Positions 42,158 through 52,642 of a stretch of 64,000 nt of DNA are shown piece by piece (the stretch's first letter is position 1; each line of letters starts with the position of its first letter). Origin of the DNA: Brevibacterium epidermidis NBRC 14811 (lineage in GTDB: Bacteria; Actinomycetota; Actinomycetes; Actinomycetales; Brevibacteriaceae); contig NZ_BCSJ01000012.1 of assembly GCF_001570805.1 (NCBI RefSeq), positions 1 to 64,000 of the forward strand. Direction: 5' to 3'. The translations under genes and the position numbers were made by a program. A model generated the notes under the pieces. It was not told where the DNA came from, did no database searches, and was given only the letters and a program-made list of their open reading frames with translations.

Positions 42158-43159
42158 TCAGGGCAGGCGCACGACCTGTGCACCGTAGACGAGGCCTGCA
42201 CCGAAGCCGATCTGCAGGGCGAGACCGCCGCTGAGCTCGGGCTGTTCACGCAGGAGACGCTCGGTTGCCAGAGGAATGGAAGCGGCTGAAGTGTTGCCGT
42301 TGTCGGCGATGTCACGAGCGATGACGACGGACTCGGGGATCTTCAGCTGCTTGGCGAGCTCATCGATGATGCGCATGTTCGCCTGGTGCGGAATGAAGGC
42401 CGCGAGATCCTCGGCTTCGATTCCGGCTGCGGCAAGGGCCTCCTTGGCGACTTCGGCGCCGTCCCAGACGGCCCAGCGGAAGACGGTGGGTCCATCCTGG
42501 CGCAGGGTCGGGAACGGCAGTTCGCGGTTGTCGCGGATGTCATAGAGCGAGTCGGTCATCCGGATCGTCGACCAGTTCTCGCCCTTCGAGCCCCAAACGG
42601 TCTTCGAGATGCCCGGTTCGTCGGCAGAGGTCACGACGACCGCACCGGCACCGTCACCGAGGATGAACGAGATCGAGCGGTCTTCGGGATCGATGACCTC
42701 CGAGAGCTTCTCCGCACCGATGACGAGGACATTGTCCATCGTTCCTGCGCGCACCAGTGCGTCAGCCTGAGAGATGCCGTAGCAGTAGCCGGCACACGCG
42801 GCGCTGATGTCCCAAGCGGGGATCGGGCCCGTGCCCAGGCGGTCGGTGAGTGCGGCGGCTGCCGACGGAGTGAAGTACTCGAAGGTGACTGTGGAGATGA
42901 TGATGCCCCCGATGTCCTCGGGTTTGAGCCCGGCCGAAGCGATCGCCTCGAGAGCGGCCTCTTCACACATGTCGAGGACGCCGACATCTTTGCTGGCGCG
43001 CCGACGGGTGATGATGCCGGTGCGCTGACGGATCCATTCGTCGGATGAGTTGATGGGGCCGGCGATGTCGTCGTTGGTGACAAGGTTCTCGGCACGGTAG
43101 GCGCCGATTCCCGCGATCCGTGAGAAAGTGCCGGGCTCAGCTGTCTTCAGTGTTGGCAT
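42158..43159 (-). CDS. fabH: FabH, beta-ketoacyl-ACP synthase III
   Basis: A 333-residue initiator of fatty-acid synthesis (acyl-CoA plus malonyl-ACP). Cys 122 in ISAACAGYCYG, His in IPHQANMRI and Asn in DNGNTSAASIP form the active site. In actinobacteria FabH often prefers branched starters; substrate choice is not visible. ATG 43159 has AAGGA upstream. It follows fabD after a 19-bp gap. Confidence 0.95.
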   Translation of the reverse strand: MPTLKTAEPGTFSRIAGIGAYRAENLVTNDDIAGPINSSDEWIRQRTGIITRRRASKDVGVLDMCEEAALEAIASAGLKPEDIGGIIISTVTFEYFTPSAAAALTDRLGTGPIPAWDISAACAGYCYGISQADALVRAGTMDNVLVIGAEKLSEVIDPEDRSISFILGDGAGAVVVTSADEPGISKTVWGSKGENWSTIRMTDSLYDIRDNRELPFPTLRQDGPTVFRWAVWDGAEVAKEALAAAGIEAEDLAAFIPHQANMRIIDELAKQLKIPESVVIARDIADNGNTSAASIPLATERLLREQPELSGGLALQIGFGAGLVYGAQVVRLP

Positions 43160-43178
43160 GGTCGATTTCCTTCGATAC

Positions 43179-44084
43179 TCAGGCGTGGGCTGCCGCGAAC
43201 TCACGCGCGCCGTCGAGATCGGCGGCTGATTTGATGGCGAATGTCTCCACGCCCTTCATGGCGCGTCGAGCGATTCCGGTGAGGGTTCCACCGGGGACGA
43301 GTTCGATCATTCCAGTGATCCCGGTGTTCAGCAGGCTCTCCTGGCACAGGTCCCAGCGGACCGGGTTCGTGACCTGCTTGACCAGACGGTCGACGTACTC
43401 GCGACCGGCCTCGACTGAGGTGCCGTCGGAATTGCTGAGGATCGAGACGGTGGGATCGGAGACCTCCATCGCCGAGGCGGCGGCGGAGAGATCTGCTGTC
43501 GCCGATGCCATGAACTCGGTGTGGAAGGCTCCCGCCACGGCCAGGGAAATCACCCGAGCGCGCTCCGGCGGGTTCTCGGCCAGTGCTTCGAGAGCTTCGA
43601 GGGATCCGGCGGCCACGGTCTGGCCGCCGCCGTTGACATTGGCGGGGCTGGCCCCGGCAGCCTCGATGGCGGCGAGAACGTCCTCGGGCTGCCCGCCGAC
43701 GACGGCGGACATGCCGGTCGGAGTGGCGGCCGCAGCGGCGGCCATTCCATCGGCCCGGACCTTGACGAAGGCCATGGCATCGGCAGGGGTGAAGATGCCC
43801 GCGATCTGAGCGGCGGCGATCTCACCTACGGAGTGGCCGGCAACGACAGCGGGGCTGATACCGAGTTCGGCTGCGCAGGCGATCGCCGAGGCGACGAGCA
43901 GAGGCTGTGCCACCGCGGTGTCCTTGATCGTTTCGTCATCGGATTCGGTTCCGTGCAGACGCAGGTCGATCCCCGAGGCGGTCGAGAGTTCGTCGATCTG
44001 TGCCGAGAAGGTGTCGAGTTCGAGGAACGAACTCAGGAAACCGGTCTTCTGGGCTCCCTGGCCCGGACAGGTGATTGCAAGCAC
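43179..44084 (-). CDS. fabD: FabD, malonyl-CoA:ACP transacylase
   Basis: A 301-residue acyltransferase that loads malonate onto ACP. GHSVGE holds nucleophile Ser 85; CPGQGAQ at the N-terminus and AGAFHTEFM (His) near 200 are typical. First structural gene of the fab operon, following the FasR-like regulator after 55 bp. Confidence 0.95.
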   Translation of the reverse strand: MLAITCPGQGAQKTGFLSSFLELDTFSAQIDELSTASGIDLRLHGTESDDETIKDTAVAQPLLVASAIACAAELGISPAVVAGHSVGEIAAAQIAGIFTPADAMAFVKVRADGMAAAAAATPTGMSAVVGGQPEDVLAAIEAAGASPANVNGGGQTVAAGSLEALEALAENPPERARVISLAVAGAFHTEFMASATADLSAAASAMEVSDPTVSILSNSDGTSVEAGREYVDRLVKQVTNPVRWDLCQESLLNTGITGMIELVPGGTLTGIARRAMKGVETFAIKSAADLDGAREFAAAHA

Positions 44085-44139
44085 TCAGTTCTCTTTTCGT
44101 AGGGTTCCGTTGATCAATCTAATGGACTCTGGGCCGATC

Positions 44140-45339
44140 TCATTGAGATTTGTCGCTGGTCGACAATACGCCGTCCTCTGACAGTCGCCCATACACCAAG
44201 GCGATGTGGATGACGAAGGCGTCGCGTGAGGTCGTCGGGTCGAGCCCGATGGCGTCGGTGATCTTCCGCAGTCGGTAACGCACCGTGTTCGGATGCACGG
44301 ACAGTGCTTTGGCCGTGGCTTCGAGTGATGACCCGAATTCGACGTAGGCGCTCACGGTCTTCAGCAGCTGTCCCGTTCCCGAGGTCAGCGGTTCGTAATA
44401 GCGTTCGATGAGTTCGGACAGGGCGATCTGATCCCCAGACAGGGCACGTTCGGGCAGCAGATCGTCGGCTTTGACCGGACGAGGGGAGTCTGGGCGTGCG
44501 GTCGCCGCTTTGAGTGCCCGGATCGCCGCTTTCGCCGAGGTGGCCGCCTCGGCGAGTCCCGGCACCGCGGGTCCGACGATGACTTCGGACGGCCCGAAGC
44601 AGTCCGAGAGGTCTTCGACGGCATCGTCGAGTTCTGTGACTCCGCCCAGGACGATGAGCAGACGGTTGTCGTGGATGCCGACGAGCGCATCATCGGCCCA
44701 CCGACTGGCCTTGCGGCGGACGCCGTCCAAGCCCTTCTTGGCAGAGCGCTGCGGGGCGCGGCCGACGATGACGCAGACCGGACCCTCGGACTGCCAGCCG
44801 AAGGCCGCAGTGCGGCTGGCAAGTTCGTCCACGGAGTCGCCGCGGACGAGGGCGTCGACGACCATCGCCTCGAGGCGGGCGTCCCAGCTGCCTCGGGCCT
44901 CAGCGGCTCGTGCGTAGACATCGGCCGCGGCGAAAGCGATCTCGCGTGAATAGATGAGCACGGCCTCGCGCAGGGCCGGCTGTTCGACGGGGCGGGCGAT
45001 GTCAGGAACGCGCTCTTCGACGACTTCGACGACGATCTTGAGAAGCTGAAGGGTCTGCTGCAGGCTGATGGCGCGGATGAGGTCGCGTGGTGCGGTCTTG
45101 AAGATGTCAGAGACCACGCGCAGGTTCGTGTCGGGTTTGCGGTACCAGTCGACGAACGAAGAGATGCCCGATTGGGCGAGCAGTCCCACCCAGGAACGGT
45201 CGGACGACGACATCGAGCGGTACCAGGGCAGCTGCGCCTCCAGTCGCTGCAGAGTCACCGAGGACAGGACACCCACTCCGGCACGCAGTCTGCGGGCGGT
45301 TTCGGCGCGACGGCGCAGGGTCTCGGCATCAGACATCAT
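44140..45339 (-). CDS. PucR/CdaR-type regulator, FasR-like
   Basis: A 399-residue protein with a C-terminal PucR helix-turn-helix (LEATAKALSVHPNTVRYRLRKITDAIGLDP) and a long effector region. A regulator of this structure directly upstream of fabD-fabH-acpP-fabF corresponds to FasR of Streptomyces, an activator of that operon; the role here is inferred by position. Start is either ATG 45339 or ATG 45336 (GTG 45345 less likely). Confidence 0.85.
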   Translation of the reverse strand: MMSDAETLRRRAETARRLRAGVGVLSSVTLQRLEAQLPWYRSMSSSDRSWVGLLAQSGISSFVDWYRKPDTNLRVVSDIFKTAPRDLIRAISLQQTLQLLKIVVEVVEERVPDIARPVEQPALREAVLIYSREIAFAAADVYARAAEARGSWDARLEAMVVDALVRGDSVDELASRTAAFGWQSEGPVCVIVGRAPQRSAKKGLDGVRRKASRWADDALVGIHDNRLLIVLGGVTELDDAVEDLSDCFGPSEVIVGPAVPGLAEAATSAKAAIRALKAATARPDSPRPVKADDLLPERALSGDQIALSELIERYYEPLTSGTGQLLKTVSAYVEFGSSLEATAKALSVHPNTVRYRLRKITDAIGLDPTTSRDAFVIHIALVYGRLSEDGVLSTSDKSQ

Positions 45340-45409
45340 GAGCACGAGTTTAGATGAATGAGAACAATTCGGTTGTCAGCGACATACAAAGAGCCGGAAA
45401 AGATGACAA

Positions 45410-45442
45410 ATATGGCCGGAGTCTTGGAGACTCCGGCCATAT
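45410..45442. terminator. Terminator after aceE
   Basis: A perfect 15-bp stem (45410-45424 with 45428-45442), 3-nt loop, between the aceE stop and the FasR-like gene start; on the minus strand it is followed by a T-rich run. Confidence 0.8.
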
Positions 45443-45465
45443 CAGCTCTCAGGGTTCAAGCGAGA

Positions 45466-48228
45466 TCAGGCGCCTGCCCCCTCGGTCGAACCCGAGTTGC
45501 CGGCCCGGACATCGTCGAGCTGGTACTTCGCAGCTGCCTCGGCGGCCTTGTCGATGGAGATCTTTCCGGTGTCGGCCAGGGAGATCAGCGCCTGGGTGAC
45601 CACGGACGGACCGTCGACGAGGTAGTACCGACGTGCCGCCGGTCGGGTGTCCGAGATTCCGTATCCGTCGGTTCCCAGCGAGGTGAAATGGCTGGGGACG
45701 TACTGACGGATCTGGTCGGGAACTGCACGCATATAATCCGAGGTCGCGATGACCGGACCTTCGGTCTCAGCCATCTTCTCGGTCACATACGGGGTGCGCG
45801 GTTCGGAGTTCGGGTTCTTCAGACGTTCGTTCTCCGCGTCGAGTCCGTCGCGGCGCAGCTCCGTCCACGAGGTCACTGACCACACATCGGCCGAGACTCC
45901 CCAGTCCTGATCGAGCAGCTCCTGAGCTTCGAGCACCCACGGCACACCGACGCCGGAGGCCATGAGCTGTACCTTCGGACCGCCGTTGTCGGGGCCCTTC
46001 TTCAGCAGGTAGAGGCCCTTGAGCACGCCTTCGACGTCGAGGTTCTCCGGCTCTGCCGGCTGGACCATCGGCTCGTTGTACATCGTGATGTAGTAGAGCA
46101 CGTTGGGGTCGCGCTCATCGGCGGGGTCGTACATCCGGTGGATGCCGTCCTTGACGATGTGAGCGATCTCGTAGCTGTAGGCCGGGTCGTAGGAGACCAC
46201 TGACGGGTACGTCGAGGCCAGCACGTGCGAGTGTCCGTCGCCGTGCTGCAGGCCTTCGGCCACGAGCGTGGTACGTCCTGCGGTGGCGCCGAGGACGAAG
46301 CCGCGGGCCATCTGGTCACCGGCTGCCCAGAAGAAGTCACCGGAGCGCTGGAAGCCGAACATCGAGTAGAAGATGTAGAACGGGATCATCGGCTCACCGT
46401 GCGTGGCGTACGAGGTGCCGGCTGCGGTCAGCGCCGCGGTCGCTCCGGCCTCGTTGATGCCGACGTGGAGCAGCTGCCCGTCCGTGGCCTCCTTGTAGGC
46501 GAGGAACAGGTCGCGGTCGACCGAGATGTAGTTCTGGCCGTGCGGGTTGTAGATCTTCGCCGTCGGGAAGAACGAGTCCATGCCGAACGTGCGTGCCTCA
46601 TCGGGGATGATCGGCACGATTCGGTGACCGAAGTCCTTCTCCCGCATGAGGTCCTTGAGCACACGCACGAAGCCCATCGTGGTGGCGATCTCCTGCTTGC
46701 CGGATCCGCGGCGTCCGGCCTGGTAGGCCTTGTCGGAGGGCAGCTTGAGATCGACATGCGTCGTCCGCCGCTCGGGGGAGTAGCCGCCGAGCTCCGCGCG
46801 GCGCTCCTGCATGTACTTGATCTCGGGGGCGTCGACTCCCGGGTGGTAGTACGGAGGCAGCTTCGGGTTCTCTTCGAGCTCCTTGTCCGAGATCGGGATC
46901 TGGAAGTGGTCACGGGCGAGCTTGAGGTCGTCGACCGTGAGCTTCTTCATCTGGTGTGTGGCGTTGCGGGCCTCGAAGTGAGGTCCGAGCGAATAGCCCT
47001 TGACCGTCTTGACGAGAATGACGGTCGGCTGACCGGTGTGCTCCATCGCGGCCTTGTATGCGGCGAAGACCTTGCGGTAGTCGTGGCCGCCGCGCTTGAG
47101 GTTCCAGATCTGCTCGTCGCTGTAGTTCTCAACCATCGCCTTCGTCCGCGGGTCGCGGCCGAAGAAGTTGTCGCGCACGAATCCGCCGGACTCGCCCTTG
47201 TAGGTCTGGTAGTCGCCGTCGGGGGTGGCATTCATGAGGTTGACGAGAGCACCGTCGCGGTCCTTGGCCAGCAGTGCGTCCCATTCGCGTCCCCAGACGA
47301 CCTTGATGACGTTCCAGCCGGCACCGCGGAAGTAGGACTCGAGCTCCTGCATGATCTTGCCGTTGCCGCGGACGGGCCCGTCGAGGCGCTGCAGGTTGCA
47401 GTTGATGACGAAGTTGAGGTTGTCGAGCTCTTCGAAAGCTGCGACGTGGAGCATGCCGCGGCTCTCGGGCTCGTCGAGCTCGCCGTCACCGAGGAAGGCC
47501 CAGGTCTGCTGCTGTGAGGTGTCCTTGATCCCGCGGTTAAACAGGTACTTGTCGAACTGTGCCTGCGCGATCGCGTTCATCGGGCCGAGGCCCATCGACA
47601 CCGTGGGGTGCTCCCAGAAGTCGGGCAGCTGGTGCGGGTGCGGGTAGGACGGCAGTCCCTGGGGCTTGCCGTCGATGAAGTGCGACTGCTGCTGGCGGAA
47701 TCCGTCGAGCTGTTCGGCGCTCATCCGGCCTTCGAGGAAGGCGCGGGCGTACATGCCGGGGGAGGCGTGGCCCTGGTAGAAGATGTGGTCGCCGCCGCCG
47801 GGATGGTCCTTGCCGCGGAAGAAGTGGTTGAGGCCCACTTCGTAGAGAGTCGCCGAGGAGGCGTAGGTGGAGATGTGTCCACCGACCTCGACGCCTGGAC
47901 GCTGGGCCCGGTGGACGAGCATGGCCGCATTCCAGCGGTTCCAGCGGCGGTAGCGGCGTTCGACCTCTTCATCGCCGGGGAACCAGGGCTCGTTCTCCGG
48001 ACCGATGGTGTTGACGTAGTCGGTGGCAGTGAGGCTGGGTACGCCGATCTGCTTCTGGCGTGAGCGCTCGAGCATGCGCAGCATGACATAGCGTGCTCGA
48101 GTCCGACCGCCCTCGTCGATGAGGCCATCGAGGGAGGCCAGCCATTCTGCGGTCTCCTCCGGGTCGATGTCGGGCACCTGGCTGGGCAGCCCGTTGAGGA
48201 TGGGTCCGCCCTGATTCCGATTGTCCAC
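45466..48228 (-). CDS. aceE: Pyruvate dehydrogenase E1 component, homodimeric type
   Basis: A 920-residue thiamine-diphosphate enzyme of the single-chain E1 type used by proteobacteria and actinobacteria. TPP motif begins at [10 protein letters not shown], with NLQRLDGPV following; the pyrimidine-binding domain includes [19 protein letters not shown]. It decarboxylates pyruvate and acetylates the E2 lipoyl domain (E2/E3 genes not in window). GTG start 48228 with AGAGAGGA upstream. The neighbouring fab genes use the acetyl-CoA it makes. Confidence 0.95.
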   Translation of the reverse strand: MDNRNQGGPILNGLPSQVPDIDPEETAEWLASLDGLIDEGGRTRARYVMLRMLERSRQKQIGVPSLTATDYVNTIGPENEPWFPGDEEVERRYRRWNRWNAAMLVHRAQRPGVEVGGHISTYASSATLYEVGLNHFFRGKDHPGGGDHIFYQGHASPGMYARAFLEGRMSAEQLDGFRQQQSHFIDGKPQGLPSYPHPHQLPDFWEHPTVSMGLGPMNAIAQAQFDKYLFNRGIKDTSQQQTWAFLGDGELDEPESRGMLHVAAFEELDNLNFVINCNLQRLDGPVRGNGKIMQELESYFRGAGWNVIKVVWGREWDALLAKDRDGALVNLMNATPDGDYQTYKGESGGFVRDNFFGRDPRTKAMVENYSDEQIWNLKRGGHDYRKVFAAYKAAMEHTGQPTVILVKTVKGYSLGPHFEARNATHQMKKLTVDDLKLARDHFQIPISDKELEENPKLPPYYHPGVDAPEIKYMQERRAELGGYSPERRTTHVDLKLPSDKAYQAGRRGSGKQEIATTMGFVRVLKDLMREKDFGHRIVPIIPDEARTFGMDSFFPTAKIYNPHGQNYISVDRDLFLAYKEATDGQLLHVGINEAGATAALTAAGTSYATHGEPMIPFYIFYSMFGFQRSGDFFWAAGDQMARGFVLGATAGRTTLVAEGLQHGDGHSHVLASTYPSVVSYDPAYSYEIAHIVKDGIHRMYDPADERDPNVLYYITMYNEPMVQPAEPENLDVEGVLKGLYLLKKGPDNGGPKVQLMASGVGVPWVLEAQELLDQDWGVSADVWSVTSWTELRRDGLDAENERLKNPNSEPRTPYVTEKMAETEGPVIATSDYMRAVPDQIRQYVPSHFTSLGTDGYGISDTRPAARRYYLVDGPSVVTQALISLADTGKISIDKAAEAAAKYQLDDVRAGNSGSTEGAGA

Positions 48229-48521
48229 GATGTGGTCCTCTCTTCAGCTCCACGATCTTCATTGGTGTAGAGATCATGTCCATCGAATGGTGTGTGCTCC
48301 GCAGGTTGTCTGAGCCCAGAGGCCACCCGATACACCAGCCAGCCTAGTACTCACAGGCAAACTTCGCGCTCCTGAGAAGTTGTGATCTGACTGACGCATC
48401 CGCCTGCCCATCAGACAAGGTCACGGCCCGGTGTGCTGATCGGGTGCTGTTTGAGTCCGTTTGCCGCGCGCAGACGCGCCGATATTTGCACCTTGACCAC
48501 TGTTGGCGGAACAATACAGGC

Positions 48522-48965
48522 ATGAGCAACTCCGCTTCTGAAAGGACATCCTCCACTTCGACCCTTGCAAACGAGCTGGGACACAACCTCGGCTTGAACA
48601 AGGGCGACTATGTGCAAGAGGTCGGCTATGACGACGACGTCGATCAGGCACTCTGCGAGGCGATCGAGAACATCATCGGAGACAAGATCGCTGACGGCGA
48701 AGAGGATGATGTCTACGACGTGATCCTCATGTGGTGGCGGTCGGACGACGATGACCTCATCGACGGCCTCGTCGACGCCCAGACCACGCTGAAGGAGGGC
48801 GGAGTCGTTTGGCTGCTCAGCCCGAAGGCGAACCGCCCGGGACACATCAGCCCCGCAGACATCTCCGAAGCGGCGCCCACCGCCGGAATGCACGTGACCT
48901 CCACGGTCAGCGCCGCCGATGACTGGGCCGGATTCCGGCTCGTGGGCAAGAAGAACTATTCATGA
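48522..48965 (+). CDS. DUF3052 domain protein
   Basis: A 147-residue acidic protein matching the DUF3052 family (LANELGHNLGLNKGDYVQEVGYDDDVDQALCEAIENIIG; DVILMWWRSDDDDLIDGLVDAQTTLKEGGVVWLLSPK). In mycobacteria the same family lies between aceE and ahpE, as here. Function unknown. It overlaps the peroxiredoxin start by four bases, so both are co-translated. Confidence 0.9.
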   Translation: MSNSASERTSSTSTLANELGHNLGLNKGDYVQEVGYDDDVDQALCEAIENIIGDKIADGEEDDVYDVILMWWRSDDDDLIDGLVDAQTTLKEGGVVWLLSPKANRPGHISPADISEAAPTAGMHVTSTVSAADDWAGFRLVGKKNYS

Positions 48966-49429
48966 TCCTGCGGCCCGGTGACCGGGCCCCGGATCTCACC
49001 CTTCCCGATCACCTCGGATCGGACATCACCCTCACCGAGGCGGCCCCGCGTGCCGCTCGTGTGCTCGCATTCGTTCCGTTCGCCTTCTCTCCGATCTGCG
49101 GAGACGAACTCGCCGCCCTCAACGAGTGGCAGGAGCGGATGCGGCAGGGTTCCCACGCCGTCGAGGTCATCGTCGTGTCCACGGACTCCAAATACACTTT
49201 GGCGGCATGGGCACGGAATGCGAACATCGACATCACTCTCGCCTCGGACTTCTGGCCCCACGGTGAAGCGGCTCGTGCCTTCGGTGTCTTCGATGAGAAC
49301 CACGGAGTCGCCGAACGTGGAGTCTTCGTCATCTCACCTGCGGGTACGATCGTGAGTGGCAGGCAGGTCGCCCGCACCGAGACTCGGGACTTCTCCGAGG
49401 ATTTCGCTGCTGCGCTTTCCAGCCTCTGA
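48962..49429 (+). CDS. AhpE-type one-Cys peroxiredoxin
   Basis: A 155-residue thioredoxin-fold peroxidase. The peroxidatic Cys 46 is in PFAFSPICGDEL; no resolving Cys is seen, which matches the AhpE class. It reduces hydroperoxides, probably with mycothiol or a redoxin as reductant. Co-translated with the DUF3052 gene. Length is usual. Confidence 0.88.
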   Translation: MILRPGDRAPDLTLPDHLGSDITLTEAAPRAARVLAFVPFAFSPICGDELAALNEWQERMRQGSHAVEVIVVSTDSKYTLAAWARNANIDITLASDFWPHGEAARAFGVFDENHGVAERGVFVISPAGTIVSGRQVARTETRDFSEDFAAALSSL

Positions 49430-49493
49430 GAATCGAGCCACCCCCGAAGTGCCGATCGACGGCAGCTTCGGAGACTGTTGAGGAGGACACCCT

Positions 49494-49898
49494 ATGGCCA
49501 CGCTGTTCACAAAGATCATCAATGGAGAGATCCCCGGCGCCTTCGTCCATCAGGACGACAAGTGTGTCGCCTTCCTCGATGTCGCGCCGATGACGGAAGG
49601 CCATGTCATGGTCGTTCCCCGTGAGGAGATCTCCCACTGGATCGATGCTGATGCAGAACTTCTCGCTCACCTCACCGCGGTGGCGAAGAGGATCGGCGAA
49701 GCCCAGAAGCGAGCATTCGACTGTGAGCGCATCGGCCTCCTCGTCGTCGGCTACGAAGTGCCTCACCTGCACATCCACGTCTTGCCGACGAACTCCATGG
49801 ATGACTTCGACATCTCCGACCGCGCTCCGATGCAGACCCCGGAGCAGCTGGAGGCGCCTGCCGAGAAGATCCGACAGGCGCTCTCCGAACTGTCCTGA
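49494..49898 (+). CDS. HIT-family nucleotide hydrolase
   Basis: A 134-residue histidine-triad protein (HLHIHVLP, His 91, 93, 95), a nucleoside-phosphoramidate or dinucleotide hydrolase. GAGGAG precedes the ATG. It ends before the convergent MerR gene. The exact substrate is unknown. Confidence 0.92.
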   Translation: MATLFTKIINGEIPGAFVHQDDKCVAFLDVAPMTEGHVMVVPREEISHWIDADAELLAHLTAVAKRIGEAQKRAFDCERIGLLVVGYEVPHLHIHVLPTNSMDDFDISDRAPMQTPEQLEAPAEKIRQALSELS

Positions 49899-49924
49899 TA
49901 CGGCCATAGCCGGCTTTGGCCGGA

Positions 49925-50686
49925 TCAGAGACCGCGCACCTCGAAGTACCGATCGAGTGAATCCTTGACGAGTTCGGCACCGGCGGTTCCGCCATAATTC
50001 GCACCGAATCGCGGGTCGTCGACGTACATCTGGCTGAGACCGCGCACGTAGCCCGCGAGGTCACCCTCGGGGTCATTCGCCGGCGTGCCCGGAACCGCTT
50101 TCAGCCATTCGATATGGCGTTCGGCGAGTTCTTGGCAGCGGTCCGATTCGGGACGTGCCCCTTCCTCAGCGGCGGTGATCCAGGCCGCGGAGAGAGCAGC
50201 CATGCGTGCCTTCCAATCCTGTTTCTGTTCGGGAGACTGGCGGGACCACCATTCGTCTCCCCTCCGAAAGGCGTCGGCACCCCAACGCCTGGTCACTTCC
50301 TCTTCGTGTTCGCGATGGTCGAATCCATCGAACATCTCTTCAGCCATGAGCGGCTCACCTGCTTTCAGTCGTGTGATGGTAGCGGTGACGGCGGCGAGCT
50401 GTCGGTCGATCCGGTCTCTCTCGCGTCCGAGCGCGACCAGATGCTGCGTTAGAGCTTCGACCGGATCGTCTCTCCGATCAAGCATCTCGGCGATCGACGC
50501 CAATGGCAGTCCGAGCTCCTTGAGCAGCAGGATGCGCTGGAGGCGCAACAATGCCGTTTCGTCGTAGCAGCGAAAGCCATTGGCGGCGATGGAGGTAGGC
50601 GGTAGCAGACCGATAGCGTCGTAGTGACGCAGGGTTCGGCTCGTCGTTCCCGTCAGCCGCGCGATTTCCTGAATGGGCCAGTCCAT
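49925..50686 (-). CDS. MerR/TipAL-like transcriptional regulator
   Basis: A 253-residue regulator. Residues 1-70 form a MerR winged helix (WPIQEIARLTGTTSRTLRHYDAIGLLPPTS), a coiled dimerisation helix follows, and the C-terminal 130 residues resemble TipAS, the antibiotic-binding domain (WWSRQSPEQKQDWKARMAAL; YVDDPRFGANYGG). TipA proteins bind thiopeptides. Its target is not visible in this window. Confidence 0.85.
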   Translation of the reverse strand: MDWPIQEIARLTGTTSRTLRHYDAIGLLPPTSIAANGFRCYDETALLRLQRILLLKELGLPLASIAEMLDRRDDPVEALTQHLVALGRERDRIDRQLAAVTATITRLKAGEPLMAEEMFDGFDHREHEEEVTRRWGADAFRRGDEWWSRQSPEQKQDWKARMAALSAAWITAAEEGARPESDRCQELAERHIEWLKAVPGTPANDPEGDLAGYVRGLSQMYVDDPRFGANYGGTAGAELVKDSLDRYFEVRGL

Positions 50687-50753
50687 GACTGACAGCTTAG
50701 AAGTTGACGCAGCGTCAAGGTCAAGGCCCGGTCGGTCAGTGCGATGAGAAAGT

Positions 50754-50789
50754 TCTGCCCCCGTCTCGGAACGTCGAGACGGGGGCAGA
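50754..50789. terminator. Terminator after the PLP enzyme gene
   Basis: A perfect 15-bp stem (50754-50768 with 50775-50789) and 6-nt loop, between the divergent MerR start and the 3' end of the lyase gene. Confidence 0.8.
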
Positions 50790-50857
50790 CAAGTTCTGGG
50801 CCGAGGATCCGACTGAGGCGGCGACTCGAAGAGCTCAGCTCGCAGGGTCGAGCGGAA

Positions 50858-52039
50858 TCAGGCCGCGTTGCGGATGGCGTCGAGGGCAGTGAACAGGTCG
50901 CGTGCGAGGTCGTCGACATGTTCGAGCCCGACCGACAGCCGAACGAGGCCGTCACCGGGTTTCGCGGTAGCTGCCACGGGCCGGTGGGTGAGCGAGGCCG
51001 GGTGCTGAATGAGCGTATCGGCACCGCCGAGGGAGACCGCGTGGACGATGAGGTCGCAGTGCTCGACGAACGTCCGAGCCGCTTCGAATCCTCCGGCGAG
51101 TTCGATGGCGATCATCGCCCCGCCGCCGTGCATCTGCGAACCGACGAGCCCGCGCGGATCGGAATCGGCGAGTCCGGGGTAGTGGACGCGGGCAACTTCG
51201 GGGCGCGTCTGGAGGCGTCGAGCGAGTTCACCTGCGGTGTCCTGTGCGGCGCGCATCCGCACGGACAGCGTGCGCAGACCGCGGTGCAGGAGGTAGGCAC
51301 CCATCGGGTGCAGCAGGGCTCCGGTGATGGCGCGGACGCGGCGCAGGCGCATGGTCCATTCGCTGTTCGTGGCGATGATCCCGCCCATCGCGTCTCCGTG
51401 GCCGCCGAGGTACTTCGTGGCACTGTGCAGGACGAGGGTGGCCCCGTGGTCGAGCGGGCGCTGGAGCACGGGGGTGCAGAAGGTGTTGTCGACGAGGACC
51501 GGAACGTCTCCGGCTGCCGCGACGACGGATTCGATGTCGACTAGGTCGAGGCTGGGGTTCGCCGGTGTTTCTATGATGACGAGTCCGGTGTCCTTGCGGA
51601 TCGCCGAGGCGATCTCGTCCTCTTTCGCCCAAGTCACCGAGGTGCCCAGCAGACCGGACTCGAGCAGGTGGTCGCTTCCTCCATAGAGAGGTCGGACGGC
51701 GACGATATGGGGAGTGCCGGCTTCGACTGCGGCGAGAAGCGCGGCGGTCATGGCGGCCATACCTGTGGCGAAGGCGACGGCGGATTCGGCGTTCTCCAAT
51801 TCGGCGAGCGCGGACTCGAATCGTGCCACACCGGGCTGCCATAGCCGTTGGTAGACAGGGGAGTCCCCCTCTCTGAGAGCATGTCCGCCGGCGAGGCTTT
51901 CGTAGGAATCTCCTCCGGTGCGGACGTCATTGACCGGGTTGGTGGTGGAAAGGTCGATTGCGGGAACGTGGACGCCTGCGTCTGCCAGACCGTCCATCCC
52001 GCCGTGGACCATTCGGGTCTCAGGGTGCATAGATGTCAT
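50858..52039 (-). CDS. Cys/Met-metabolism PLP enzyme (methionine gamma-lyase-like)
   Basis: A 393-residue fold-type I PLP enzyme. The PLP lysine is in LVLHSATKYLGGHGDAMGG; the family features ETPANPSLDLVDIE and VDNTFCTPVLQRPLDHGATLV are present. Members include methionine gamma-lyase, cystathionine lyases and O-acetylhomoserine sulfhydrylase. The active-site Cys typical of methionine lyases is not secured from this reading. It diverges from an Lrp-type gene that probably controls it. Start ATG 52039 (or ATG 52030). Confidence 0.85.
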   Translation of the reverse strand: MTSMHPETRMVHGGMDGLADAGVHVPAIDLSTTNPVNDVRTGGDSYESLAGGHALREGDSPVYQRLWQPGVARFESALAELENAESAVAFATGMAAMTAALLAAVEAGTPHIVAVRPLYGGSDHLLESGLLGTSVTWAKEDEIASAIRKDTGLVIIETPANPSLDLVDIESVVAAAGDVPVLVDNTFCTPVLQRPLDHGATLVLHSATKYLGGHGDAMGGIIATNSEWTMRLRRVRAITGALLHPMGAYLLHRGLRTLSVRMRAAQDTAGELARRLQTRPEVARVHYPGLADSDPRGLVGSQMHGGGAMIAIELAGGFEAARTFVEHCDLIVHAVSLGGADTLIQHPASLTHRPVAATAKPGDGLVRLSVGLEHVDDLARDLFTALDAIRNAA

Positions 52040-52148
52040 AAGCGTATTCAATACACTTCTTCCGGCCTCTGCAATGTTTCTGCAATCACCTGCGAGTATC
52101 GGAAACTTATCGGGAGGGTCTGCGATGAGATGTGGGAGACTGTGACAC

Positions 52149-52625
52149 ATGTCGCAGAATGTCTCACTCGATGGCACCGATCTTCGCCTCCTGCAGGAGC
52201 TCAACGCCGATGCACGTGCCTCGGGTGCGGTGCTGGCTGCGGCGGTCGGAATCTCCGAATCGACGGTTTCCCTGCGCCTGAAACGGCTGAGATCACTCGG
52301 CGTCATCCGCGGTTTCAATATCGATGTCGATCCGACCGCGCTGGGAGTCGGACTGCAGGCACTCATCTCGATTCGGCTGGCCAAACATGATCGGACCGAG
52401 ATCGACGCGTTCACCGCGGCTGCGCCGAAGTTCCCAGGGGTGGTGCGGATGTACCACATGGCCGGAGCCGACGACTACCTGCTGCATATCGTCGCCGCCG
52501 ATACCGCGGCCGTGCAGTCCTTCGTCCTCGACTACCTCACTCGTTATCCTGCCGTGGCGCATACGCGCACGAACCTCATCTACCGGGTCGAGGACGGTTC
52601 CGCCTGGATCCCTGACGAGCTCTGA
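52149..52625 (+). CDS. Lrp/AsnC-family regulator
   Basis: A 158-residue protein: HTH (LAAAVGISESTVSLRLKRLRSLGVI) followed by a RAM/AsnC ligand-binding domain (VVRMYHMAGADDYLLHIVAAD). Such proteins sense amino acids. It is divergent from the PLP enzyme gene with 109 bp between, as seen for regulators that control the adjacent amino-acid catabolic gene. Confidence 0.9.
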   Translation: MSQNVSLDGTDLRLLQELNADARASGAVLAAAVGISESTVSLRLKRLRSLGVIRGFNIDVDPTALGVGLQALISIRLAKHDRTEIDAFTAAAPKFPGVVRMYHMAGADDYLLHIVAADTAAVQSFVLDYLTRYPAVAHTRTNLIYRVEDGSAWIPDEL

Positions 52626-52642
52626 ACTGCCATACTGACCTC

